Shown in pieces: positions 35,930 through 45,613 of a DNA stretch of 64,000 bases. Source of the DNA: Fuerstiella sp. (GTDB taxonomy: Bacteria > Planctomycetota > Planctomycetia > Planctomycetales > Planctomycetaceae); contig JABABI010000004.1 in assembly GCA_014238335.1 (NCBI GenBank), positions 1 to 64,000 of the forward strand, written 5' to 3'. A program made the translations under genes and the position numbers. Position 1 is the first letter of the stretch. Each line of letters starts with the position of its first letter. The notes under the pieces are model-generated. The model was given only the letters and a program-made list of their open reading frames with translations, did not search any database and was not told the DNA's origin.

Positions 35930-36850
35930 AGTCGCTGCTTTCCACTTCGTTCTTCACAAACTGTCTTGCAGCCGGAAGCGGACAGGCTGACGAACTGTTC
36001 GAAGTCAGTGAACTTGTCGTTGTGCGAGAGCTATGGGTGCGATTCCGGATTTCCTCTGGTCTGGCAAATTTCAAACAGCGGCTCATTCGCCGCCTGACGC
36101 CTGGCATAACGGATATCCATTGGGCCGCCAGGGACCTTGTTTGGCGAAAACATCCAGCCGTCAGAAACGTTTGAGTTGTGCGTGATCGCGGTGCACTTCC
36201 AGATAGATCCACAGGTCTTCGGGATAAATGGAATCAGAAGAGGAAAAGGGGACCGCCGGCGGCGTTTCTCGGAAGACACATGGCGGTGCGTGTTCGCGCC
36301 GTTGGGGATCGACGTACACTCATAAGTGTACAGAGTTGCGAACTTGTCCGGCTTGTAGAAATTTCCGGCCGTGGCAATGAATTTTTCCAGATCCCGGTGC
36401 GGAGTTCCGGTGTGACGTATTCCTTCATTGGGTCGTTTTGGACAGGCGTCTGGATTAACTTTTCTACTGTGGCGCCGGCTGCAGCCATGCCGGCCCCCAT
36501 CTTCTGCAGTGTTTTTGCGAATGCCGATTTCAAGAGTGGGATCGATGAGGTCTTTGAGGACGCTATAAGAAGTCGAGTGATCGGTGATCGCGACGAAGTC
36601 GTCGGTCGTCCGTCGTTTCAGTTTATGTCTGGTGGTAAACAGTTCGATTTCCTCGACCATGGCGAATCGATAAGCATCTTTTCATGTCTGCGCGACGTCG
36701 GCCCTGAACGCATCGCTGGACTTCCGGGTGATCATATGCAGTTCGCCAAAGAACACCTGGCGTTTCGCGGTATCGGCTACAGACTTGTTCTGTGCAATTG
36801 CGTTCTGCGCAAGACCAAACACGCAAGAGCTCAACGCAGACAAGAACGTT
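35930..36850 (-). pseudogene. DUF3604 protein, multiple frameshifts
   Basis: Pieces run in order on the minus strand. A signal-like start (VFGLAQNAIAQNKSVAD) leads to KRQVFFGELHMITRKSSDAF, an in-frame stop, then KDAYRFAMVEEIE, RRTTDDFVAITDHSTSYSVL and KDLIDPTLEIGIRKNTAEDG. Then come FIATAGNFYKPDKFATLYTY, ECTSIPNGANTHRHV, a skipped block, and ITHNSNVSDGWMFSPNKV, RRQAANEPLFEICQTRGNPE, and in another frame LSHNDKFTDFEQFVSL. This is the block order of DUF3604, a PHP-like metal-dependent fold common in planctomycetes. At least one nonsense codon, several frame changes and a truncated C-terminus mark it as dead. Confidence 0.8.
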
Positions 36851-37148
36851 TCTGGTAGATTCGTGCCTGATGGCAGCAGATTTACGGCAAGATCGTCGCC
36901 AGACGCTGAGCACGACCTGCATGTCAGTCGCCTGTTCGCGGGGCAGATATCCGGAACACGTCAGTTGCGAAGTCACTGCTACAAGTACTTGCGCAGTCGG
37001 TTGCCGCAAGTGCTTTGATACTGTGAGCGCTACGAGAGGCCGCTGGCGGACGTTTTTGAAATTGAATCAACCACGCTGATTAATCGTGCAACTGTACTCC
37101 GTCGCTGGAATCCGTGAATTGCTGGAAGTAGGCTTTGCACGTCTGTTC
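36851..37148. other. Intergenic, nothing recognised
   Basis: No gene supported; the minus-strand frames here look like noise upstream of the DUF3604 relic. Confidence 0.4.
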
Positions 37149-37178
37149 CGTATCGTGCATCCGAGGATGGACGATACG
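37149..37178. promoter_or_regulatory. Operator-like 30-bp palindrome upstream of amidohydrolase
   Basis: CGTATCGTGCATCC at 37149-37162, a GA centre, and GGATGGACGATACG at 37165-37178: 13 of 14 positions are complementary. It ends 30 bases before the ATG at 37209 and has no T-run after it, so it looks more like a dimeric-regulator binding site than a terminator. The bound regulator is unknown. Confidence 0.6.
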
Positions 37179-37208
37179 TGTGTTTCCATTAAGTAGGAAC
37201 TAAAACCA

Positions 37209-38042
37209 ATGATCATTGACGCTCACCAGCACTTCTGGCAGCTGGATCTGCCTTTTAACTACGGCTGGCTGCACACGGAACAGCACGAAACGATTTGTCG
37301 CAGTTATCTTCCGGCGGACCTGCAGGGTCACCTGAAAACGTGTGGCGTCGACAAGTCGGTTTTTGTGCAGACTCAGCATGACGTCACAGAGAACCGCTGG
37401 GTGCTGAAACTGGCGGAACAGAACGATTTCATTGCCGGCGTCGTGGGCTGGGTTGATCTGGCGTCGGGAAAATGTGAAGAACAACTGGCAGAGTTCAAAG
37501 ACCATCCCAAATTTGTTGGTATTCGTCACGTTGTGCAGGATGAACCCGATGACGATTTCATCATTCAGCCAGCCGTACTGCATGGCCTGAAGGTTCTGCA
37601 GAAGCACAGCGTGCCGTATGACCTGCTGTTTTACACCAAACACCTGAAGCACGCCGTGACGCTGGGGAAAGCACTGCCCGAATTGCCAATGGTGATCGAT
37701 CATCTGTCGAAGCCAAAGATCAAAGACCATGTGACTGCTGGCTGGGCAAAGGATCTGAAGGCGGCGGCACGATTTCCGAACATTTATTGCAAGTTAAGCG
37801 GGATGGTGACGGAGGCTGACTGGAAGAACTGGAAACCGTCCGACCTGAAACCGTATGTCGAAACGGCTCTGGAAGCCTTTGGCCCGGAACGCTGCATGTA
37901 CGGCAGCGACTGGCCAGTCTGTGAACTCGCGGCCACCTACGAAGAAGTGTACAACGCGCTGGGTGAAGTTCTGGGGGCCATCAGTGAAACAGAGCGAAAT
38001 AAAATTATGGGCGGAACGGCTCAGGAATTCTATCGCCTGTGA
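37209..38042 (+). CDS. Amidohydrolase-2 family, fuconolactonase-like
   Basis: 277 aa from ATG 37209. The TIM-barrel metal hydrolase signature is MIIDAHQHFWQLDLPFNYGW, with HxH at residues 6-8. VFVQTQHDVTENRWVLKLA, VGIRHVVQDEPDDDFI, DLLFYTKHLKHAVTLGKALP and MVIDHLSKPKIKDH follow, and the barrel ends at MYGSDWPVCELAATY with the conserved Asp. These match COG3618 (L-fuconolactone hydrolase and related lactonases such as 2-pyrone-4,6-dicarboxylate hydrolase). The specific lactone cannot be read off. It is followed, after a REP-like hairpin, by a second amidohydrolase on the same strand. The palindrome upstream may control it. Confidence 0.85.
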   Translation: MIIDAHQHFWQLDLPFNYGWLHTEQHETICRSYLPADLQGHLKTCGVDKSVFVQTQHDVTENRWVLKLAEQNDFIAGVVGWVDLASGKCEEQLAEFKDHPKFVGIRHVVQDEPDDDFIIQPAVLHGLKVLQKHSVPYDLLFYTKHLKHAVTLGKALPELPMVIDHLSKPKIKDHVTAGWAKDLKAAARFPNIYCKLSGMVTEADWKNWKPSDLKPYVETALEAFGPERCMYGSDWPVCELAATYEEVYNALGEVLGAISETERNKIMGGTAQEFYRL

Positions 38043-38065
38043 ATGCCCGGTGCACTCGGAAAAGG

Positions 38066-38124
38066 GGTCAGGCATCAATAGTGCGCAGCACTCGAAGGGC
38101 CGTTCCGGCTATTGGTGCCTGACC
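38066..38124. repeat. REP-like inverted repeat between the amidohydrolases
   Basis: GGTCAGGCATCAATAG at 38066-38081 and CTATTGGTGCCTGACC at 38109-38124 pair at 15 of 16 positions; 27 bases lie between them. Flanks are AAAAGG on one side and ATTTTTT on the other. It resembles REP/BIME-style palindromes of the ...GGTGCCTGACC... type that occur in planctomycete genomes, by general recollection. It can also work as a terminator of the upstream gene. It has no sequence relation that I can see to the 98-nt repeat. Confidence 0.7.
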
Positions 38125-38178
38125 ATTTTTTCAAACCTTCTCTACTTTCCCGTATGCACAATTCATTAAGGTGGCAAT

Positions 38179-39474
38179 ATGAAAACAGCTAACGGCACTG
38201 TTGTGGTTCGCAACGGTCAGATTATCGATGGCACGGGCGCAGCAGCTGTTCCCAACGGTGTCGTTGTGATTACCAATGGCTGTATCGACTATGTCGGTAC
38301 TGCTGAAGACGCTCCCGAGTTGCCAGCGGGTGCCCATAAGATTGACGCCAACGGCGGCACGATCATGCCTGGCCTGGTCGAAGCACACTTTCACGGCACA
38401 TACTTCAACATTCGAGCACTCGAAGATCTGGATATAAAGTATCCAGTCGAATATGTCAGTCTGCTGGCGGCCGTCAACTGTCGGCTTGCACTGGAGTGTG
38501 GATACACTGCGGCACGATCCGGCGGGTGTCTGTTCAACGTGGATTTCTGGCTGAAGACGGCGATCGAACAGGATCTGATTCCTGGACCACGGTTGTCTTC
38601 GTCAGGTCGAGAGATCTGTTCAGCTGGTGGGCTTATGGACTGGAATCCGGAGTTCCGGAAGATCGGCATGGAGGGGCTGGTCTTCATTATCAATGGTGTC
38701 GACGATGCGCGTCGGGCTGTGCGTTCACTGGTCAAAGATGGCGTGGAATGGGTGAAAACATACCCAACCGGAGACGCGGCCGCCCCAGATACGAACGACC
38801 ACCACACGCTGTGCATGACCTTCGACGAAATGCACGCTGTCGTTCAGACCGCTCATAATCACGGCATGAAAGTGACCGGCCATTGTCGCGCGACGGAGGG
38901 CATCAAGAATGCGCTGCGGGCCGGCTACGATGCTCTGGAGCACGGCACCTTCATGGATGACGAAGCGATGGATTTACTGCTGGAACGAGACGTGCCGGTC
39001 GTACCGGCTTTGTACTTTGAAAAGGCCAGTGTGATCCGCGGCAAAGAATTTGGTCTCCCTCAGAATGTTATCGACGGTCACCAGGAAACGCTGGCAGGAG
39101 GCGCGGAAAGTGCGCTGCGAATTCTGCGGGCCGGAGGACGACTGGGGATGGGCGGCGATTACGGATTTGGCTGGAATCCTCACGGAGACTACGCGCGCGA
39201 ACTCACGTACTTCACAAAGGAAGTTGGCTTTACACCACTGGAAACCATCATGTGTGCCACAAAGACGGGCGCTGAAATCATGGGGCGCGGTGACGAGTTC
39301 GGTACACTGGAAGTCGGCAAGCTGGCTGACGTACTGATTATTGATGGCGACGTCGTTGCCGACATCTCAATTCTGGAAGATCGCGACCGATTTATCGCTG
39401 TTATGCAGGGGGGCGTTGTGAGGGCCGGACGGCTGGCACTGGCGCCCCGAACTGAAGTCACCGTTCAGGGATAA
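38179..39474 (+). CDS. Amidohydrolase family (imidazolonepropionase-like)
   Basis: 431 aa from ATG 38179 (MKTANGTVVVRNGQIIDGTG). The fold starts with a small beta-sandwich (VVITNGCIDYVG, IDANGGTIMPGLVEAHFHG) whose HxH is AHFHG. Further metal/catalytic positions appear as KVTGHCRATEGIK and DALEHGTFMDDEAM, and the late Asp as MGGDYGFGWNPHG; the domain closes in KLADVLIIDGDVV. This is the COG1228 pattern (imidazolonepropionase and related peptidases/deaminases). Substrate unknown. It shares orientation with the lactonase-like gene, 136 bases upstream, so they may form one catabolic pair. Confidence 0.85.
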   Translation: MKTANGTVVVRNGQIIDGTGAAAVPNGVVVITNGCIDYVGTAEDAPELPAGAHKIDANGGTIMPGLVEAHFHGTYFNIRALEDLDIKYPVEYVSLLAAVNCRLALECGYTAARSGGCLFNVDFWLKTAIEQDLIPGPRLSSSGREICSAGGLMDWNPEFRKIGMEGLVFIINGVDDARRAVRSLVKDGVEWVKTYPTGDAAAPDTNDHHTLCMTFDEMHAVVQTAHNHGMKVTGHCRATEGIKNALRAGYDALEHGTFMDDEAMDLLLERDVPVVPALYFEKASVIRGKEFGLPQNVIDGHQETLAGGAESALRILRAGGRLGMGGDYGFGWNPHGDYARELTYFTKEVGFTPLETIMCATKTGAEIMGRGDEFGTLEVGKLADVLIIDGDVVADISILEDRDRFIAVMQGGVVRAGRLALAPRTEVTVQG

Positions 39475-39524
39475 CGGACAGTGAATCTCGCACAGGCACC
39501 GGCGGCCTTCGCGAGCGGCACGTG

Positions 39525-41540
39525 CTAACCGCCCGCTTTGAATTCAGCTTTTTCTCTGGCTTTTTCTGCACGTTCTTCTGCCCTCGCACGCTGCATTTTC
39601 ATCCTTGTTTCCTGCATGTCGATCATGCGAGCCACGTAGTAATTTGCGAGCACCTCGCCCATCTTCAGATTCAGCCGAATACCGTTTCTGTCCGCGATTA
39701 CCGTCACTCCCGCCTGCATTTCACCGCCCAGATCAGCAACACGTTGCAGCAGTGGCGTTGGCTTTTCTGCACTGTTCGAGCCTGTGGAAACTGACACCGA
39801 TATCGGACTCGGCGGAAATTCGTGGTGGTTCAGATCCAGCCACAAAAGCAGACCGGCAATGCCTGTGGAATCATCCTGTGGGTATGACAACCAGCGGTCC
39901 ATGTCGATGGATGCTGTCACCAAAGGTGTTCTTGCCGCAAGACCACTGGCAGCACATCGCGCAACGGATGACCGAATGATCTCAATCGCGTTTTCACCTC
40001 CAACAGCGAACCACAGGCATGAATCCTGGTGGACGACATAGGCGTGGCTCAGCGACAGTGACGTTTTCTCAGAGAATTCATTCGTTATATTTTCCGGTGA
40101 GGTGACCTTGATCACTTCCTGCCCGTCCATCTCGACAATCGCAAAAGACTCTGCCATTCCGGGCGATTTGTCCGCTCCGACGATCATACTGTGCAGGCTG
40201 CGGAGCAGCCGTGGATTGTCATCTACATGGAGTCCTCCGTAGAAAACTCCACCGGATGCTTCTGTCCAGCCGACCTTTACGAATGCTTCGAGTACCTGAT
40301 GATGTGAAATGCCCGATAAGGTTTCTGCCAGAACGCTGCCAGCGTCGACCATCACGGAATCGCTGTTTGTGGCGTCCTTGATGGATTTCTGCAGCCATGC
40401 CCCGACGGCAGTCAGCAGCGGGTCCGCTTCCTTAAAAGCCCGCAGACATACATGCAGTGTTGCGGCGGCGTCATCCTGCAGGATCGGGACGAAACGACTG
40501 TTGCCTGACGACACATTTTCCAGCTGTTTTGTCAGTGCACTGTTGCGACGCGTGTCAAAGTTCAATTCTCCGCGCACGGATTGCTGCTCGTCTGTCGCAA
40601 ACCGCAGCCACCCACGTGCTTCGTCCACATCGAACATCAGCGCCTTCGCAATATCCAGACCGGATTGATACGACGACTTCCGTAAATCTGCGATCGTCTG
40701 ATCTTCGTCGTCCCGCTGCTGCATCTGAGTGCTGGCCCCGGAACTCAACATGCTCCAGCCGAGTGTTTTTATGCCAGCTGGAATTCTGTCGAAGTAAGCA
40801 CCCAGGCCCATGTCGTTGAGTGTGTCCACTCCACTGGTCAGTGAGTCTGCAGTGGGTAGCTCCATGTTCCACAGTTCTTCAAAGTTACCACTGAACAGAA
40901 GCTGATTCTGATAGCGAAAGTACTGAGTCACAGTAAACGAGTTTTCGATCATCCTTCTGCCATCGACTTCGATAACTTCTGCCGTTCGCTGCAGCCCACG
41001 GTTGCCTGTGGAATGCTGAAACTGCTTGACATATTCATCCGGGTCCTGACCATCAGGGATATTCTGGTTCCAACTGTTCCTGCTGGTCAGCTTGAACAGG
41101 CCGTTCGATTCTGTATGTATGGTTCCGTTGGCACCATACCTTTTCTTCTGGGCGTCGATCATGCGTTTTGCGTCAGCTTCGTCGACGACCTGCTGAAAAG
41201 AGACGTTCTCAAAGGCGGGGATTAGTCCCTGGACCATATACCACGCGGTACCGGAGACGGCCTGATCGACGTTTGATCGAAATCCGTCCATTTGCTCCTC
41301 AGGAATCCTGTCGAACATCGACGCTTCCAGTGCGAGTCGGGTGGTCAGGTGCTTTCCATACTCCAGCATCCGCACCTGATTGACATTCCTCAGGTACCCA
41401 ACGCCAAGGGGACGGTCTGCGAGCCGCCCCGCCAGCTGCGCCTGCGATTCACTTGTAAAACACAGGATCAGGGCGACGGCAAACAGCAGTCGGTTCGACA
41501 GAAGAATCGCACAAACGGAGCGAGGGATGGGCTTACACAT
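39525..41540 (-). CDS. Large secreted protein, unknown, Ala/Glu-rich tail
   Basis: 671 aa from ATG 41540, a start chosen because it gives a signal peptide (LLFAVALILCFTSESQAQ); the frame upstream to 41747 does not look real. No domain recognised. The body is non-repetitive with many helix-forming stretches (RMLEYGKHLTTRLALEASMF, VDQAVSGTAWYMVQGLIPAF) and a likely beta-rich part (MEHLPTAD..., VTVIADRNGIRLNLKMGEVL). The C-terminus is a highly charged helix (MKMQRARAEERAEKAREKAE). Probably a planctomycete-specific periplasmic or surface protein. No functional partner is visible. Confidence 0.6.
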   Translation of the reverse strand: MCKPIPRSVCAILLSNRLLFAVALILCFTSESQAQLAGRLADRPLGVGYLRNVNQVRMLEYGKHLTTRLALEASMFDRIPEEQMDGFRSNVDQAVSGTAWYMVQGLIPAFENVSFQQVVDEADAKRMIDAQKKRYGANGTIHTESNGLFKLTSRNSWNQNIPDGQDPDEYVKQFQHSTGNRGLQRTAEVIEVDGRRMIENSFTVTQYFRYQNQLLFSGNFEELWNMELPTADSLTSGVDTLNDMGLGAYFDRIPAGIKTLGWSMLSSGASTQMQQRDDEDQTIADLRKSSYQSGLDIAKALMFDVDEARGWLRFATDEQQSVRGELNFDTRRNSALTKQLENVSSGNSRFVPILQDDAAATLHVCLRAFKEADPLLTAVGAWLQKSIKDATNSDSVMVDAGSVLAETLSGISHHQVLEAFVKVGWTEASGGVFYGGLHVDDNPRLLRSLHSMIVGADKSPGMAESFAIVEMDGQEVIKVTSPENITNEFSEKTSLSLSHAYVVHQDSCLWFAVGGENAIEIIRSSVARCAASGLAARTPLVTASIDMDRWLSYPQDDSTGIAGLLLWLDLNHHEFPPSPISVSVSTGSNSAEKPTPLLQRVADLGGEMQAGVTVIADRNGIRLNLKMGEVLANYYVARMIDMQETRMKMQRARAEERAEKAREKAEFKAGG

Positions 41541-41921
41541 AGAAGCTGTTTCGAGTCTGAAAAGTTCGAGGTGGGCAATTCCGGCGGGTAGAGTGGAGTC
41601 CGGATTGTAGCAACCCGTCGGCACTGTTTCACCGCGGGTTGCTGCTGTTTCGCACACGTAATGCTGTGAAGACACTGTTTTAGAGAACGCTCCTCGGCAG
41701 TGTGGTCTACAATCACAGAGTCGTTTACGACGGCGATTTGCTTGCACGATTTCCCGGGAAATTCCTGTTGGACAATCGGTTTCGTGCCCGGTTCAACTGC
41801 AGTTATGGTCTAGGTTCGTGGTGTCAGGGAAAGTCGTCGTTCCGAAGAATCGCGGTCCGCGGGGCACGCGGTTAAACAACCAGCAGCACCTCAATGTTCG
41901 GTTGGGTCGCGCTCATTCTGC
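41541..41921. other. Intergenic, nothing recognised
   Basis: About 380 bases between the start of the 671-aa gene and the stop of the prenyltransferase-like gene. Nothing supported. Confidence 0.4.
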
Positions 41922-42845
41922 TCACTCGGTGTGCAGTAGTCCCATGATTCCGAGCCCGTAAAACGTGTATTCGGCATCGGCCTGCTGGTCCCAGCTGGCA
42001 CCGCGAAAGCCGCCGGTGGGCAATTCGATCTGCGTCGTCAGCCATTTCAGAACTCGTTCCGCAGGAATGATGTTTTTTCCGCCAACGTCCTTCGTTGTCA
42101 GCAGTCCGGTGAATGTGGACAGACCGTCTGCGAAGGGAATCCGGGTATTCGCCTGAAATCCACCTTCTGTGCTGACAACATCGGTCAGGAAGCCCTGCAC
42201 GTCGTCAGCAATGTCGTGTTCCATCCCGCCCAGGCTGTTTAGCAGTGCGACTGCGGCGGCAGTTGGGTTTGTTCCGCTGCGTTTCATCGGTGCGATTTCA
42301 ACGAATCCGCCGTCATCTCGCTGTCGATCGTACAGAAACTGAATCAGTCGATTTGGTCGCGGCGGTTTTCGGCCGATCAGTTCGTATGTCAGGGATACCA
42401 TGAAGGAATGATAGGTGCTGCCCGCAGACCCTTCCGTACTTTTCGCATACCCACCGTCTTCCACGCGAGTTGCTTCAAGCTTTGCAGCGATCAGATCGGC
42501 AAAGTCAGACGGTGCCTCAGACAATAGGTCCGCACCGCCTGCTGCCTGAACAACCAGAGCGCTGTACAACCAGCTGAGCAGGTCGATCACGCTGAGTTCT
42601 GTCGGCCGCTGGGTACTCAGGAAGTCGCTCACACGCTCACGATCAGTCACATCCAGTCCGCCTGAGACGGCCAGAGCCCTCACGGCGAAACCTGTGTAGT
42701 ACAGATCGGATTCGCCTTCCCGCCCGCGGAACCCTCCATCGGGCAGTTGCTGCGTGAGCAGGAAGCGACGGTGGCGTTCCAGACGTTCCGGCGCGACCTG
42801 GCGAAGTCCTCGTGAAACTCGATCTGCCAGCTGAAAAAGGTACAT
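41922..42845 (-). CDS. Prenyltransferase beta-subunit / squalene-cyclase-repeat protein
   Basis: 307 aa from ATG 42845. At least five QW-like/prenyltransferase alpha-alpha repeats are visible: QQLPDGGFRGREGESDLYYT, VEDGGYAKSTEGSAGSTYHS, QRDDGGFVEIAPMKRSGTNP, TEGGFQANTRIPFADGLST and LPTGGFRGASWDQQ. The order and spacing match protein geranylgeranyl/farnesyl transferase beta subunits. The place where the enzymes carry zinc ligands D...C and H reads DAEYTFYGLG here, so Cys and His appear to be replaced (hand alignment). It may therefore be a non-enzymatic alpha-toroid. There is no alpha-subunit gene nearby. Confidence 0.75.
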   Translation of the reverse strand: MYLFQLADRVSRGLRQVAPERLERHRRFLLTQQLPDGGFRGREGESDLYYTGFAVRALAVSGGLDVTDRERVSDFLSTQRPTELSVIDLLSWLYSALVVQAAGGADLLSEAPSDFADLIAAKLEATRVEDGGYAKSTEGSAGSTYHSFMVSLTYELIGRKPPRPNRLIQFLYDRQRDDGGFVEIAPMKRSGTNPTAAAVALLNSLGGMEHDIADDVQGFLTDVVSTEGGFQANTRIPFADGLSTFTGLLTTKDVGGKNIIPAERVLKWLTTQIELPTGGFRGASWDQQADAEYTFYGLGIMGLLHTE

Positions 42846-43306
42846 TCTCTCCGTCTGCCTCAGGAGGGCATGACCCTCAACTCAGATTCAAACCGTCCGA
42901 GACGATTCATTTGACCTATTGTTGGGAAACAGGCGTCACGCTCGGGCTGTGTGCCCCCCACGAATACGTCAGAGAACAGGGAAATCCACAGTTCCCGAAA
43001 AATCTGACGCCCGGGCACCGCGACAGGATGTCGTTAACGCTGCTCTCTTGAATACAGCTGCACGATCGTTAACATTGTCCCTTTGCCCCTTCCCCATTTT
43101 TTTATTCCGTCAGTGGACGTCTATATCGTCCGATTTTCGCGGTGCCGCACGACGCCACCCTCATCAAGTAAAGCAACCGTCACTCTACTGAGTGCGCAGC
43201 AAATTGGTATCAACTCAGAAACCGTATTGGTGGGCCAGGTCTCTTCGCGAGGTCTGGTCTTTGTTGCTTCATTGACTCACGTGATCTGAACAAGCGAACG
43301 ACAGAA
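42846..43306. other. Intergenic upstream of guaA; nested inverted repeat
   Basis: No gene. A nested inverted repeat (CGTCAGA at 42967-42973 with TCTGACG at 43003-43009, and GGGAA/TTCCC inside) could fold, but it lacks the features of a purine riboswitch. No promoter motif stood out. Confidence 0.35.
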
Positions 43307-44902
43307 ATGACTGAATCTGCATCGGCTGACAACTCCTCAGCAGCCGGCGTCAACTCTTACCAGCAGGACGATGTCGTCCTTGTCCTGGACTTTGGCGCTC
43401 AGACCGCCCAACTGATTGCCAGGCGGGTGCGTGACAATAATGTGCTGTGCAAAATCGTTCGTCACGACCTGACAGCAGAACGAATTCGAGAACTGCGTCC
43501 GAAGGGATTGATCCTGTCCGGCGGTCCCGCCAGCGTGTACGGTGACGGCGCACCGAAGGTGGACCCGGTCATTTTTGATCTTGGCATTCCCGTTCTGGGA
43601 ATCTGCTACGGCATGCAGTTGATGTGCCAGACGCTGGGTGGCTGTATTCAGCCTGCCGATTCACGTGAGTTTGGAAGAGCGCCGTGTTCGACAACGACGA
43701 TCAACGCGTTGTTCGCGGGGATTCCTGAAACATTTACGGCATGGATGAGCCACGGCGACCAGGTAGATACGGTCGCCGGAAAGTTTAACGTGATCGCCGC
43801 TACGGAAACCTGTCCGAATGCCGCCATTCAGCATCAGGATCTGCCCATTTACGGCATCCAGTTTCATCCGGAAGTCACGCACACGGAACACGGATCTCAA
43901 TTGCTGGGTAACTTCGTACGGGACATCTGCGGCTGCAGCGGTTCGTGGCGTATTTCGTCGTTAATTGAACAGCAGAAACAATTGATTCGGGACGCCGTCG
44001 GTACAGACCAGGTCATCTGCGGCCTGTCCGGCGGAGTGGACTCGTCGGTAGTGGCGGCTTTGATCTCAGAAGCTATCGGTGACCAGCTGTCGTGTATTTT
44101 CGTGGACAACGGGCTTTTGCGAAAAGGTGAACGCGAGCAGGTAGAGGAACACTTTTCAGATCATTTCAAGACCGACCTGCACGTTGTTGATGCTCGAAAG
44201 CGATTCCTGACGGAACTGGCCGGCATCTCCGATCCGCAGACAAAGCGCAAGGTCATCGGCAAAGTCTTTATCGATTGTTTTCGCGACGAAGCGAAATCCA
44301 TTCCGAATGCAAAGTTTCTGGCACAGGGGACTCTCTATCCCGACGTCATCGAAAGCGGGGCCAATCCGGACGGGCCGGCGGCCACGATCAAGTCGCATCA
44401 CAATGTTGGCGGGTTGCCGAAAGAGTTGGGCTTCGAACTGATCGAACCCGTTCGAGAATTGTTTAAGGACGAAGTGCGTCGGATGGGCCTGGAACTCGGC
44501 CTGCCGGAACAGATGGTCTGGAGACATCCGTTTCCTGGTCCGGGTTTGGCCGTACGGTGTCTCGGCGAAGTCACTGAGGAACGGCTGGAAATTATTCGTG
44601 AAGCTGACGCCATTCTGATTGAAGAACTGCATTTGGCAGGATTGTATCGAGACATTCAGCAGGCATTTGTTGTGCTGCTGCCGGTCCAAAGTGTGGGCGT
44701 GATGGGCGACTGCCGCACCTATGAGAACGTGGCCGCCATTCGAGCGATCGAATCCGAAGACTTCATGACGGCCGACTGGTTTCCCTTCCCGCACGAAGTC
44801 CTGCAGCGGATTTCGACACGAATCATCAACTCGGTACGCGGTATTAATCGACTCGTCTACGACGTAAGCTCGAAGCCGCCGTCAACAATTGAGTGGGAAT
44901 AG
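43307..44902 (+). CDS. guaA: GMP synthase (glutamine-hydrolysing)
   Basis: 531 aa from ATG 43307, a typical GuaA length. The class I glutamine amidotransferase half has Cys100 in [16 protein letters not shown] and the His/Glu pair in [12 protein letters not shown]. The ATP-pyrophosphatase loop is [15 protein letters not shown]. The C-terminal dimer domain includes [14 protein letters not shown] and ends in TIEWE. It converts XMP to GMP in the cytoplasm using glutamine ammonia. It stands alone; guaB is not in the window. Confidence 0.97.
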   Translation: MTESASADNSSAAGVNSYQQDDVVLVLDFGAQTAQLIARRVRDNNVLCKIVRHDLTAERIRELRPKGLILSGGPASVYGDGAPKVDPVIFDLGIPVLGICYGMQLMCQTLGGCIQPADSREFGRAPCSTTTINALFAGIPETFTAWMSHGDQVDTVAGKFNVIAATETCPNAAIQHQDLPIYGIQFHPEVTHTEHGSQLLGNFVRDICGCSGSWRISSLIEQQKQLIRDAVGTDQVICGLSGGVDSSVVAALISEAIGDQLSCIFVDNGLLRKGEREQVEEHFSDHFKTDLHVVDARKRFLTELAGISDPQTKRKVIGKVFIDCFRDEAKSIPNAKFLAQGTLYPDVIESGANPDGPAATIKSHHNVGGLPKELGFELIEPVRELFKDEVRRMGLELGLPEQMVWRHPFPGPGLAVRCLGEVTEERLEIIREADAILIEELHLAGLYRDIQQAFVVLLPVQSVGVMGDCRTYENVAAIRAIESEDFMTADWFPFPHEVLQRISTRIINSVRGINRLVYDVSSKPPSTIEWE

Positions 44903-45080
44903 TCGCCAAATTACAGCTGACATGAGTCGTTTGGAAACGAACTTCCCGTGGCCCGCGGACGTCCCTGGGCATTGACGCAGCACAGGCTGGCAACCTGTAC
45001 TGCGCTTACTTTCTGCTGAAGCGTTGTTGACGTGCTGCAGAAACCATTTTCATAAAGTGGTTGGGGCAACGGGGACTACG

Positions 45081-45613
45081 TTATCCGGTGATTTTGCAGC
45101 TCGACACCGCGGCCTTCAGCTGCTCAATGTCCGCATCCGTCACCTTCGTCCCGGTCATGCTGGCGAGATGTCTGACGCCGCCGTCTGTGATACCCGCACG
45201 ATTCAGGTACAATGAATTTATGTGCTCTGCCCCGGCCAGCGGTTGGAGCCCCGTATCTGTTACCTGTGTATATCCAAGCTTCAGCTTCTGCACTGACGTC
45301 AGCTTCGTCATCTGCTCAAGATCTCCGTTCTTCAGCATGATCCGCGATAGATCAATCGTCACGGGAGTCGTCCCATCCGACTCAGTGTCGAATTCTATCT
45401 TTGCCCGTGGTCTTTCGTAGAATACGACGGCTTCGTCGCCGTGTTTGTCTGATCGGCAGTTACTGAGTCGGACGGGCTGTCTACCGAATCCGTACCCGAA
45501 TTGTCAGTCGGAGTACTTTCAGTTGAAGCTGGAGGCTGCCTCGTCTGTTCGGAAGTGCAGCCCAGGAAGGTCAGGTATTTCGTAGACAGGACTAAAACGG
45601 AAACAGATTGCAT
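45081..45613 (-). pseudogene. Leucine-rich-repeat lipoprotein, frameshifted
   Basis: From ATG 45613, MQSVSVLVLSTKYLTFLGCT carries a lipobox (TFLGC). A Ser/Thr/Asp-rich linker follows, and the frame runs out in YSTKDHGQR. In another frame the protein goes on as EAVVFYERPRAKIEFDTESD, then LRRs of the planctomycete type: LEQMTKLTSVQKLKLGYTQV, TDTGLQPLAGAEHINSLYLN and RAGITDGGVRHLAS. A repeat is then missing, since MTG joins TKVTDADIEQLKAA directly, as an internal deletion would do. One frameshift plus that deletion make it a probable pseudogene. Confidence 0.65.

Noticed and set aside
42846..43306. Purine riboswitch upstream of guaA
   Set aside because: Only a nested inverted repeat was found; conserved junction sequences of known purine riboswitches are absent.
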